This document shows positions 48,246 to 58,090 of a DNA stretch of 64,000 nucleotides, piece after piece. A program made the translations under genes and the position numbers. The DNA is taken from NCBI GenBank assembly GCA_021307315.1, contig JAJSPD010000005.1, positions 310,001 through 374,000 of the forward strand, in the 5' to 3' direction. Every line of letters starts with the position of its first letter. The stretch's first letter is position 1. Below the pieces are notes generated by a model. That model was not told the DNA's origin. It ran no database searches and saw nothing but the letters and a program-made list of their open reading frames with translations. This DNA is from Bisporella sp. PMI_857 (taxonomy: Eukaryota > Ascomycota > Leotiomycetes > Helotiales > Helotiaceae).

Positions 48246-48859
48246 TCAAATTTTCTTCATCTCTCCCATCCAATTCCGCATTGCTTTAGAACTATCATGG
48301 GCCGCCCTGAATAGATCTCTTTCCTTATCATCCAAGCCCCTCAAGAACTCCACCCCGTCTGCACTTCCTACACCTCCTCCTTTTCCACCTCTACTTCCGT
48401 GGCCTGCATTACTTGCATGATCGCTGATCTCGGCAGCACGCTTTCTCCAGCTGTTCATAAGTACTTCAGCCACTTCTTCCTCCTCAAACAGTTCCAGTAT
48501 CCTGGCTCCTAACCCATAGAAGTTTTGTGCTAAGGCTCTTAAGTCCACACTTTTGGGATCTGCCTTGAGAGCATTCATGACGCGTGGTGTGAGACAGGGA
48601 GGTAGGTCTATGGTGACGAGAGATTTAGATGTGGCATTCGTTACAGCTAGCATTTCGCTAAGCCATAGGGGAAGATCGAGTTTTGTGCCAGCCTTCAATG
48701 GCCGGCCAGGAGCATTGTCTAGGTATCCAAGGCCAGGAATGTCGAGCTCAAAGGTTGTTGGGACTTTCTGGTCTCCGTCAGCGGGGGTTGTATGAGGGGT
48801 GATGCAAACAACTTCACCTGAGCATCTGTGAGAATTGCGTCTAGATCATAGTAGGACAT
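48246..48859 (-). CDS. PSF3: GINS complex subunit Psf3
   Basis: Two exons, 48859-48818 and 48767-48246, with a 50-nt intron give 187 residues, the usual size. Psf3 is one of four GINS subunits that join Cdc45 and Mcm2-7 in the CMG replicative helicase. The N-terminus MSYYDLDAILTDAQ, then KVPTTFELDIPGLGYLD, AGTKLDLPLWLSEML, DLPPCLTPRVMNALKADP and LGARILELFEEEEVAEVL are typical of fungal Psf3. The C-terminus has FLRGLDDKERDLFRAAHD as expected, with a Gly/Ser-rich insert before it. It is a nuclear protein. Its ATG lies about 290 bp from the divergent SOD2 ATG. Confidence 0.93.
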
Positions 48860-49152
48860 TGTAGTCTTTACTGAGAAGCGTATACCTATTAAAAATCACA
48901 GATTCGCTAACTCGCAAACTTCTGACGAATATAAGACTAGATCGACGTGATCGAACTCATGCGTGGAAATTCTAACTTTCTATGGACGCGACAAAGCTGA
49001 TCCCTGTCATTTCTCGCTCGACGTCACTACCGAATAGCGAGCGAAATTCGGCGAACTCTCCTACTTATCAATCATGCAAACCCTTTCCATTGAACATTTG
49101 CAACTATAAAATCAAAGCTGTACTGAATCAATCCATTCAGATCTCAATAATC
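48860..49152. promoter_or_regulatory. Compact bidirectional promoter, PSF3/SOD2
   Basis: Only 293 bp separate the two start codons, so both promoters must share it. A TATAAA at 49105-49110 is 43 bp before the SOD2 ATG, which may be too close to act as a TATA box unless the leader is very short. Confidence 0.5.
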
Positions 49153-49961
49153 ATGTCTGCAACACTATTCCGCATACCCGCTGCAGCTCGATCTGCTCTT
49201 AGAGCTGGAGCCACGAAAAAAGCCGCTACCATCGCAAGCACAAGTTTTGTTCGAGGCAAAGCTACTCTTCCAGACCTCCCATGTGTGTAAATTTCTCTCC
49301 TCAGTATGCTCAAGTACTGATAACTGTCCTTTGAAAGATGATTATGGCGCGCTCGAACCAGCTATTTCCGGCAAGATTATGGAGCTCCACCACAAGAACC
49401 ACCACCAAACCTACGTCAATAGCTTCAACGCTGCAACAGAGCAATTGCAAGTCGCACAGCAGAAGCAAGATATCCAGGCTCAGATCGCATTGCAGCCATT
49501 GATCAATTTCCATGGTGGTGGACATGTCAACCATAGCTTGTTTTGGGAGAATTTGGCACCTGCTAAGAATGGTGGTGGAGGAGAACCTACAGGCAATGTC
49601 AAGGTATGTAAATCAGGATGTTATCCATTAGTATGCTCAGCTTCTAACAATATGCTCCGAACAGTCAGCAATTCAAGCTTCTTATGGAGACTTCTCATCC
49701 TTTAAGACCAAATTCAATGCAGCTCTTGCAGGTATCCAAGGCAGCGGTTGGGCATGGCTCGTAAAAGATAATGAGACTGGTCAAGTTCAAATTCGGACAT
49801 ATGCCAACCAAGATCCAGTTGTTGGCAAGTACACACCATTGTTGGGTATTGATGCTTGGGAGCATGCATACTACTTGCAATATCAGAACCGTAAGGCTGA
49901 ATACTTTAGTGCTGTTTGGGATGTAATTAACTGGAAGACTGTTGAGCAACGGCTTAAGTGA
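49153..49961 (+). CDS. SOD2: Mitochondrial manganese superoxide dismutase
   Basis: Three exons, 49153-49282, 49338-49603 and 49665-49961, give 230 residues. The enzyme converts superoxide to hydrogen peroxide and oxygen. The N-terminal ~37 residues are Ala/Arg/Lys/Ser-rich without acidic residues, a good mitochondrial presequence, followed by [20 protein letters not shown]. The metal ligands are present in [26 protein letters not shown] and [22 protein letters not shown] and the position of the Gln/Gly determinants (FHGGGH) fit the Mn-type fungal enzymes. The matrix is the expected location. The short first exon ends inside the YDYG motif with a GTGTGT donor. Confidence 0.95.
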
Positions 49962-50307
49962 TTATTCAATATGGGATTGTAAGTTAGGGATGACCTTGAA
50001 CTGAGGATAGCTACCAATGCATTATGAGTTGCAAATTCAACAACGATGTACACACTTACAACTTCGTGCCATTAAATATTATATAGTTCTACCTCATGAT
50101 GATAGCCCAGTTTTACTAATATTTTTATTATGCCGCATCTCTATGCCTTTGTTGTTAAAATATTAATGAGAAGGCAACGGTCGACACAAAACAAATTTCC
50201 TAATTAGGCTAGTCCCAGCCTTGTCCCCATCAAAATTCGGCTTTAAATGTTTTTATACCACTACCCAACCAGACTATCATTTCCTCTAACACGAAACGCC
50301 TTTCACG
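49962..50307. other. Intergenic spacer SOD2 to NTR1
   Basis: About 350 bp, AT-rich, with the 3' end of SOD2 and the promoter of the next gene. No other signal. Confidence 0.5.
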
Positions 50308-53061
50308 ATGTCAACTATGCGCGCTTTTGCGCATGACTCATCAGACGAATCTTCGGGCGAGGAAGGTGATTTTACCTTCCCATCGACTGATCCCAACGCA
50401 GACGAAGACTTTGGAGATTTCAACCCACGAAAACGGCGACGAACCGGCCGAGATGCGAAAGAAAGCGCGGCGCTGGGGATATTCGGCTCAGAGAGCGAAG
50501 ATGATGGGCCAGGGAAACGATGGAAGAAACGGACGACCTTGAGGGGAAAGGGAGTGTCATTTGTTAGTATTGGGAAGAAAAAGCTAGATGAGGATGAGGA
50601 CGACGATGACAGCGCGAACCAAGATGCAGATATGCAGGATGAGGATGAGGAAGATGCTTCAAAAGGTGGATTGGGTTTGGGCTTCAGCACCTCGCGAGGT
50701 TTCGGCTCTCAGAGACCCGATGACGAGGATGGTGTTCCAAGAGCGGGATTTGGCCTGGGTATCGGTGCATCAAGGGGCCTAGGTTTTCAAAAATCCACAC
50801 CAACGAAGTCGACCGGATTAGGGAGTAGTCGAAATACACCGCTGGGGAAAGGATTTGTGCCAACATCAGCTGCAACTCCTATTCTCCGTAGTGATATCGA
50901 GGATGAGGCGGTTTCCCGCCAGAAATGGCGAAGTGCCTTTGACGCGCCTACTTCAGGTAGCAGAGGAAAGTCGAACTCGAAGCCAATGTCATTTGGAGAG
51001 AAGATGATGGCAAAGCAGGGTTGGACGAAAGGCACGGGCCTTGGTAAAGACGGACAGGGTCGTACAGGAATCATTGAGACGCAACTACGACCACAAGGGG
51101 TCGGATTAGGTGCCGTGCGAGAGAAGTCTAAGCAAGAGAAAGACGAGGAGAAAAGGCAAGCTACATTACGCGGCGATAAATACGAAGACTCGGACGAAGA
51201 GCGCAAAAGAAAGGCACGAAGACCCAAAGTTGGCGGAACTAGAACTAGTAGCGGCATATCAACGCCCAAAAGGGTCAAACCAAAGTTCCGGACTATGCAA
51301 GAGATCCAGAAAGAAGCACCCGGACTCGAAATACCAGACTCCTTTGCAACCATACTAGACTTGACAGGACCTGGGAAGAAGCTGTTGACATCAACCTCTG
51401 GACTTATGACACCAACAGCTGGGTCTGAAACTTTGGAACAGTCCGAGTCGAGGAAATTAGCACGGCGTGCTCAATCGGATGTATCCGCTTTTGTAGAGGA
51501 GTGGAAAAGTCTTCAAGAGAGGAAAGCCTACAACGAATTGCAATTGATTGAGCAACGGCAGGAGATTGAGGCTGCTCTGCGTGAAAGACAAGAATTTGAA
51601 CGAGTAAAAGTGCTTACTGATTTGGTTAACGAATCGCAACAAGGCGAGTGGGACGCTGTCTATGCAGCTCTTCTATCAATTGCGGAGGCGGAACAGCCAG
51701 CGATCACAAATCTTCCAATTGTGAGATCAGAGCATCACGACATTATTTCGAATCTTGCTATAGCTGCTGTACATCCATTCATTAAAGACTTTGTCCAGGA
51801 TTGGCAACCGTTGAAAGATCCAACAGGTTTGGTGTCGTCCTTATCGAAAATCCGCCATCTGTTAGGTTACGATGAGCCTCGAACTCGTGCAAAAGCCACG
51901 ACACCCTACGAAACTATGATCCACCAAGTTATCTTCCCCAAAATCGCTTCAGCGATCACTAGAAGTTGGGATTTCCACGATCCTACTCCGCTGCTGGCTC
52001 TATTGGACGCTTGGAAAGGGCTTCTTCCTGCTTTTGTTCGTGCCCAGATCATAGATCAGACAGTTGTTGGGAAGCTTAACGACGCCGTATCTAATTGGAA
52101 GCCGCGCAAGAGTCGTCCGCATGAGTTGCCTCACTTGTGGCTTTTTCCTTGGCTACAATATCTGGCGCCTCACCATGCCGATCCAGAAAGCAAAACTGGT
52201 CTCGTCACTGATATCAAACGTAAATTCCGTCAGCTTATTGATTCCTGGGATTTTCGTAAAGGTGTCATCCCAGGGCTTCAGCAGTGGCGCGAAGTACTCC
52301 GCCCAAGCCCTAAGAAGGATATGTGGACTCCGTTGATAATGAATCATGTCTTGCCTAGGATGGCGCAATATTTAAAAGATCCGAGAAACTTTATTGTCGA
52401 TCCCCAAGATCAAGAACCATATCTTGCGTCTCTGCAAGGCATTTTTGCCTGGCAGGAAATACTTGGAGCTAAAACAATTGGGCAAGTCATAGTCGAAGTC
52501 GTTTTCCCTATGTGGCATAGTGTTTTATACCAGTGGCTTACTGGCACGAATCAAAACTATGGTGAGATCGAAGAATGGTTTGGATGGTGGAGTGAGAACG
52601 TCTTTCCAAAAGAGATACAAAATCTCAACTCGATTCAGCAAGAATTCCAGAAAGGAACAGAATTGATCGATCATGCACTCGACCTCGGCTCTAAAGCGGC
52701 TACAGATCTACCCTCTCCTTATTATTCTCAATCATATACATCTATTCAAAAGGCGAAATCTCCTTCTCCTGCAGCCACTGTCTCAGTTCCAGCTCCGGTC
52801 GAGTTGACTTTCCGTGACAGAGTGCACGAATGGTGTCAGGAGAACGACATTTTCATGGTCCCAGAAAGAAAGGTTATGCATCCGCAAGGCCCGCTATATC
52901 GCATCACGGCTGCTGGCGATGGCAAAACTGGTGGTGTTTTCATATACTTCAAAGGCGATAGATTATTGGTAGTTCAGAAGAGCGGAGACTTGGCGATTAA
53001 TTGGGAAGATGAGGTTTCAAAGGATGCCTTGATCGGAATGGCTCACCATAATGTCAGATAA
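50308..53061 (+). CDS. Spliceosome disassembly G-patch protein, TFIP11/Ntr1 family
   Basis: Single exon, 917 residues, start at the first ATG after a CACG context. The family (yeast Ntr1/Spp382, human TFIP11) activates the DEAH helicase Prp43 through its G-patch to release the lariat-intron spliceosome. An acidic N-terminal region with FGDFNPRKRRR and Gly-rich repeats (residues 1-215) is followed by the G-patch at about 228-272 (MMAKQGWTKGTGLGKDGQG and PQGVGLG). The long helical GCFC-type region runs from about 340 to 780, and a C-terminal segment (VHEWCQENDIFMVPERKV, then GDGKTGGVFIYFKGDRLLVV) matches family members. Nuclear location expected. No intron interrupts this long gene, unlike most neighbours. 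Confidence 0.93.
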   Translation: MSTMRAFAHDSSDESSGEEGDFTFPSTDPNADEDFGDFNPRKRRRTGRDAKESAALGIFGSESEDDGPGKRWKKRTTLRGKGVSFVSIGKKKLDEDEDDDDSANQDADMQDEDEEDASKGGLGLGFSTSRGFGSQRPDDEDGVPRAGFGLGIGASRGLGFQKSTPTKSTGLGSSRNTPLGKGFVPTSAATPILRSDIEDEAVSRQKWRSAFDAPTSGSRGKSNSKPMSFGEKMMAKQGWTKGTGLGKDGQGRTGIIETQLRPQGVGLGAVREKSKQEKDEEKRQATLRGDKYEDSDEERKRKARRPKVGGTRTSSGISTPKRVKPKFRTMQEIQKEAPGLEIPDSFATILDLTGPGKKLLTSTSGLMTPTAGSETLEQSESRKLARRAQSDVSAFVEEWKSLQERKAYNELQLIEQRQEIEAALRERQEFERVKVLTDLVNESQQGEWDAVYAALLSIAEAEQPAITNLPIVRSEHHDIISNLAIAAVHPFIKDFVQDWQPLKDPTGLVSSLSKIRHLLGYDEPRTRAKATTPYETMIHQVIFPKIASAITRSWDFHDPTPLLALLDAWKGLLPAFVRAQIIDQTVVGKLNDAVSNWKPRKSRPHELPHLWLFPWLQYLAPHHADPESKTGLVTDIKRKFRQLIDSWDFRKGVIPGLQQWREVLRPSPKKDMWTPLIMNHVLPRMAQYLKDPRNFIVDPQDQEPYLASLQGIFAWQEILGAKTIGQVIVEVVFPMWHSVLYQWLTGTNQNYGEIEEWFGWWSENVFPKEIQNLNSIQQEFQKGTELIDHALDLGSKAATDLPSPYYSQSYTSIQKAKSPSPAATVSVPAPVELTFRDRVHEWCQENDIFMVPERKVMHPQGPLYRITAAGDGKTGGVFIYFKGDRLLVVQKSGDLAINWEDEVSKDALIGMAHHNVR

Positions 53062-53902
53062 CATGCATATAACAATCCGCAACTCGAAACATAGCCCAAC
53101 CGAGCGACGTTAAGTCTTGACTACATCCGGGCTTAACCAGTTTTGTGAGTACATTACCTGAAATCTAATATTAGAAGCATGAGCTAAGCCGCATCGTCCG
53201 CAAGTATTAATGCTGTGAGTCGATTTTATATTCCGAGTAGAGTAGGATGATCCCGAGATGCACCGTATGTCAAGGTAAATTATGTCTCTGAAGAGCATGG
53301 CTTCGCTGACAAAACTACTCCCTATTCAAGCATGTCGACGAGTTTAGCTTGTGAGGAATTTCGAATATACAGGCGATCCAAGGACAGCGTGGCTGAATTA
53401 GCTCAAAGAATGAAAGCTTCGTCGTCATATACCTCTACTTTGATAAACAAGAAGACTGCAACACTTTCACTTCATTCTGCCTCTATTTATACGGGCCCCA
53501 GTCTTTACTCCCAGATCATATGCTTTAAATATGCTTAGAGAATTTGCAAAAATGTGCTTACTCCATGAGACCAGAAGGATGTTTTCCCCAGGTCTGAGTG
53601 CCCATGAAATAGAATAATCGGTTACTTAAGCGGACCAGGGACGGAGTCAAGTCATGAGTGAAGAAACAGAAAGGTATAGGTGACGAGAAATGATGAGAAA
53701 GATATGCATTTGCTCTCAAATGTGCTCATCTAAGAACCTTTGATAACTTATTCTTGATATCCATCCCAGAATAAAAATCAAAATACAAAATCACTCCATG
53801 ACCCAATGCAATGCCCCCTTTTTCCCCTAATCTTTTCACCCTTAAACGCCGATTGCGCCGTAAAAATCAAAAAAGTTCACTCAAAACATGTCGATAGAAG
53901 AC
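53062..53902. other. Convergent 3' intergenic region
   Basis: About 0.84 kb between the NTR1-like stop and the stop of the small secreted-protein gene. No supportable gene. Confidence 0.45.
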
Positions 53903-54353
53903 TTAGTTCTTGCCGACGAGAGCGTTGAGGCTGGCAACATCCTTAGCCTTGGGAGTGAGGATGTATGAGTTACCCTCTTTGCGAAGCGCGCCATCGGTTT
54001 GGGAGGTGCCAATGTATGAGTTGGCAACGACAACGCAGGACTGTGGGAAAGACCCATCCTGAGCGGAGAGTTTGAAGTTACTGCCAACCTTGGAGACAAC
54101 GAGGACCTCGCTGGCCTTGGTCATGCAGTCGTTGAAAGATTGCTCGAGGGACGATGCTGATAAAGTATTAGTTGAAGATCGGATGTGATGAGAAGGGTAA
54201 GAGCTTACCGCGAGACCAGATGTGGCCTGCGCTGCGAGCAGACAAGATGTCACGCTTCTTGCCACCGAGCATTTTACCGATGAAGCCAGCCTCAGCTTGG
54301 GAGATGGCGAGAGCAGCGAAGGCAGCGAGAACGGTGGAGGTGAATGAAACCAT
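53903..54353 (-). CDS. Small secreted protein with dibasic site
   Basis: Two exons, 54353-54209 and 54156-53903, with a 52-nt intron (GTAAGC donor) give 132 residues. MVSFTSTVLAAFAALAISQAEA is a signal peptide. A short pro-like region GFIGKMLGGKKRDILSA contains a KKR Kex2-type site. The remaining ~95 residues form a compact domain (FNDCMTKASEVLVVSKVGSN, QSCVVVANSYIGTSQ) with two cysteines that could pair. The C-terminus is AKDVASLNALVGKN. I know no family name. Such proteins are common in fungal secretomes and include effector candidates, but nothing here proves that role. Without splicing the frame ends 61 codons after the ATG, so the intron is needed. Confidence 0.72.
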
Positions 54354-56848
54354 TTTTGCGATTGTTGATTGAAACTTAAAAAGTTATATAAAGATGATTT
54401 GATTGTTGGGAAAGGTGGAAGAGTGTAGTTGAGAGTTGTAGCTGTTGTTGTGAAGATGTTGATGATGATGAAAGAAATTTTGGACAGAGAAAGTGATGTA
54501 CTATATACTATTTGGCTCTCAGCAGAGCTCACGATACTCACGCACGAAACTTGTTGTAGGATGAGGTAACATGTGAGGAATCAAGCTGCGCAATTCCTTT
54601 TGCTCTATACTTGGCCCTCGCACAAAGGTACAATCTAGGCTAGAACACTCGAACCGGTAATGCCCTGGCTACATCTCCGTAGTCGTGTGGCTCCTTCCAG
54701 AACACAGAGAGGAGGTGGAAGACCTGTTTAGGGTTAATCGTGGTCTGCCACCATCAACCAACAGAGGCTCAGCATATTGGAATCCTCTGCTCTGTGCCTG
54801 CGCCATATGTAAGCCCTTACCGTGCTTGGGTGCTCCACAAAGCTTGTACTGGGTGGACTTGCCCTGGCCAATGGTCCCAGAGAGGCTCATTGCAATCCTT
54901 ACGATTTAAGGTCGACGGTTGGTGTTCGTGCCAAGGCTGACTGTTGGCCGGACTATTTTTATCTTGCGGCTAAAGTTAAGCGAAGCACTACAATTTTCAG
55001 CCGCAGCCTAACTTAAAGTATACATAGAGACGGGAAATTGTGGATGATCCGCAGCATGGCAATCTAAACACCAACCTCATTAAATCCTACTGCAACTTCA
55101 GATGAAAATACCTGTTGCTACCCCCAACCTACCACCTCGGCATCCTCTTTGAGGTTTCAAGTTTACTTTATTGGCTATCCGGATAGTGTGCCGATGAGGT
55201 TGGCTGAGCAATCTTAAGAAGCTTAAATAGGTACCAGCAAAGATTAGTGGTTGAATCCTTAGAATCTGGGGCGGCAATCAAATCATTTGTTGTTTAAGGT
55301 TAGGTACCACGTACCGCCGAGGAGAGTCCTGATGGAGTTTATCCTCCCAAGGCTGAGCAAATGCACCTGGATCGATGCTCGGCTTGAGGACGCTCTACAA
55401 CATAGGGAATCCTTGGTCTCAGCCCATTCTTGAAGGATGCAACAAATAAGTTTACCAACTCTATTCCAACCACAATGTAAATGCCTTCCTTCCCAGACGG
55501 AAGTTATTCAAGCACTAGGCGGTTCAGAAGCATACATTAGTGCTCTTTCTTCCATCCATTCTTCTTCACTTTTCATCTCTGCAACGGTACTTAAGAGACC
55601 TTCGCCTTAAGCCCTCATATTGAGCGTTTCACAGGTTCGCGCCAACACGACTTCTCATCGTCAACATAACACTTCAAGTTGGCTCTACAAGTAAGGAACT
55701 CTCCAGACGAAAGGCAGCCTCGATTCTAACCACATGCCATGATCAAGCTCGACTGTATACTTTGGACTTATCAAAAATCAAGAAATCTGGAACGCGGAGA
55801 ATCAAATTCGACATTACCGATGCTTAATCTAATCAATCTGGAGGTTTGAAGCTCAATCTTTATGCCAAGGATGAACAGTTCATTGTGGTCAATATCGTCT
55901 GCACTTTGTTCATAGATTTGCCTCGATATCAGCTTGTCAATAACGCGTAAAACTTTGCAGGCTCGAAGGAGGAGAACATATACCAAATGATGCATAGGTC
56001 GTGGTATTAGAAGCCATGAATGGTTGCAGGTATGGTTTTCAGGTTGTCTGCTGATTGGTAACTGCCTAGTCACTTTCGCATCGACATCTCACCTCACCAC
56101 AATGCCAATCCGACTCACACCTCGCAGCCTACAACCGAGTATCTTCTGCCTCATATAAATCACCTCAATAATTACATATATGTGGCTATTCGACAAACTT
56201 CAATTACGGTCTAAACTATACGTAACTAACTAAAATATTATTTAATTGTTTCACCTCTAAAATTTAACCTCGCAGTATCGAGATCAAACTGGGGAGCAAG
56301 AAACTGAATAACAAACCCATATATCAGACGAAAATTTGGATCCAAGAACTTGAACTTAGATTCATAGCACATTATGCAAATCCTTGCTCCAATGAAGGAA
56401 TATCTTCTCACGAACTATTGTTTCTATATATGAAAGAAGCGCGTGTCCCTTTTACTCCAATTTCGCATATTTTGATATATTTTACCAGAATTCTTTAATG
56501 ACAGCGTATAAGGCTCTAAATTAAAGTAAACATCTCTACTCGTCTCCAGGTTAAAAATCATATTATAAATATTTAATCACATGTGTTACCACCCACCAGC
56601 ACCGAGTCCTCGCGAACTCACCATTATAAGTTTTCAATCTTACATTCGGGGTCACAAGTCAAGTCTTCAATCATTGGCGAACATTTACAGGCTGAATCAC
56701 GTGTCAGGCACAGTTTCGTGCCAAGACAAAATGCTGATTTCCTGCCTCGCGTTGTCCAGCACCCAAACTCCGCTATTAACCACTCCTCAGCCGAACTGCT
56801 AGGGATTTCACTTCAGCTATTGAGATTTCAGTATAGTAAGACGTTCAA
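54354..56848. other. Long AT-rich spacer
   Basis: About 2.5 kb. Left part: promoter of the small secreted protein. Right part (56150-56580): strongly AT-rich. A minus-strand frame around 55771-56073 is open for 100 codons without an ATG; it might be a relic but I recognise no family. Confidence 0.4.
54502..54507 (-). promoter_or_regulatory. Possible TATA box
   Basis: TATATA about 150 bp upstream of the small secreted-protein ATG, a usual distance for a fungal TATA box. Sequence match only. Confidence 0.3.
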
Positions 56849-57766
56849 ATGGCAGAACCACCATATAAGCGCGCGCGCAGAACGGACAGCTCGCAGATGT
56901 GGGATGAGTCCGATCGTCGCGCAAGAGAACGGGATTCAAATAGAAGCAGCAGATATGATGATAGAGACAGAGATAGGGATAGAGACCGAGATCGCGATCG
57001 CAAGTATCGGAGCCGCTCACCACGAGGGGATCGAGACTCGAGGGGTGGCAGCTATCGAGATCGAAATGGACGGGATAATATAGATTCGAGAGGTGGTAGG
57101 AATGGACGTGATGACCGAGGGGATAGGCGCAGAGACGACTGGAGAGACGACGAACGGAACGGTGGTGGAAGGAGCGATTACAGAGGTGAGACTGATCCAG
57201 GCAGCTTTGTACTTTATGACAGACCTAAGTCTAACAATGTTCAAGGGAGTGGTCGAGATACTAGAGATAGGCCGCGAGAGCGCTCGAGAGATAGGCGACG
57301 AAGTCGTAGTCCATGGCATGGCAAAGAAGAGGCACGTGAAGGACATAGAGAAAGAGAGAGGGACAGGGCAAAGCTAAGTGTGGAGGAGGCTTTCACGAGG
57401 GACAGGACTGCGACACCACCTGTTGTGTTCAAAGTTGGACAAAATGCTCGACCAGCATCCAGTCATAGCCAGCAGGACTACGATAAGATGGATACAGACA
57501 AAGACACAAAGCCGGCGAAGGGAAAAAATACGAAGCCAAGGAGAGTTGAGGAAACAGTCGAGGACGATGAAGATATTGTGGTTGAGGACGATGGTATGGC
57601 TGCTATGCAGGCGATGATGGGCTTCGGAGGCTTTGGCACCACGCAAAACAAGAAAGTTCCCGGAAATAATGTCTCCGCAGTACGAAAGGAGAAGAAGACA
57701 GAGTATCGCCAATACATGAATCGGGTTGGTGGATTCAACAGGCCACTCAGTCCAAGCCGGGATTGA
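56849..57766 (+). CDS. U4/U6.U5 tri-snRNP 27-kDa-like protein (SNRNP27 family)
   Basis: Single exon, 305 residues. Residues 1-150 are an RS-like domain full of Arg-Asp, Arg-Glu and Arg-Ser dipeptides, with a run of alternating Arg/Asp near residue 40. The last ~60 residues hold the diagnostic SNRNP27 domain: MAAMQAMMGFGGFGTTQNKK, then VSAVRKEKKTEYRQYMNR and VGGFNRPLSP. In animals this protein belongs to the U4/U6.U5 tri-snRNP and helps position the 5' splice site at the U6 ACAGAGA region before activation. A nuclear role in pre-mRNA splicing is therefore likely. Another spliceosome gene (NTR1-like) lies 4 kb away, without evidence of co-regulation. Confidence 0.9.
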   Translation: MAEPPYKRARRTDSSQMWDESDRRARERDSNRSSRYDDRDRDRDRDRDRDRKYRSRSPRGDRDSRGGSYRDRNGRDNIDSRGGRNGRDDRGDRRRDDWRDDERNGGGRSDYRGETDPGSFVLYDRPKSNNVQGSGRDTRDRPRERSRDRRRSRSPWHGKEEAREGHRERERDRAKLSVEEAFTRDRTATPPVVFKVGQNARPASSHSQQDYDKMDTDKDTKPAKGKNTKPRRVEETVEDDEDIVVEDDGMAAMQAMMGFGGFGTTQNKKVPGNNVSAVRKEKKTEYRQYMNRVGGFNRPLSPSRD

Positions 57767-58090
57767 GGACTGCGAAAACAAACGTTTGCGGGAAGGCCTA
57801 AGTGCTAAAGGGATATTTAGCCAATCAGAATACCATGAATGAAGAAATGATACCCATTAGTGTTTACATGCGATCGAAACTTGTGATGTGCAGATATGTC
57901 TCCAAATCTAGGTCAGGGTGACGTGGGGATAGCCTTCCCTGCAGCCTCGCGTACAGGCTGAATTGAACATTCGAACAGCAACTGTGTTCTTACAAAAATC
58001 AGAACTGGGGGATCCACGAAACATACAAAGTCCCCCCTTCTTGTTCTAGAGCTCAGAGAGCCAATTTGTTTCAGAAATTGGTGCATCAAA
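57767..58090. other. Intergenic spacer
   Basis: About 0.3 kb between two plus-strand genes, holding one 3' end and the CWH41 promoter. No specific site identified. Confidence 0.45.

Noticed and set aside
55771..56073. 100-codon minus frame with a vaguely BTB-like helical pattern
   Set aside because: It lacks an ATG and any convincing signature; similarity was only an impression.
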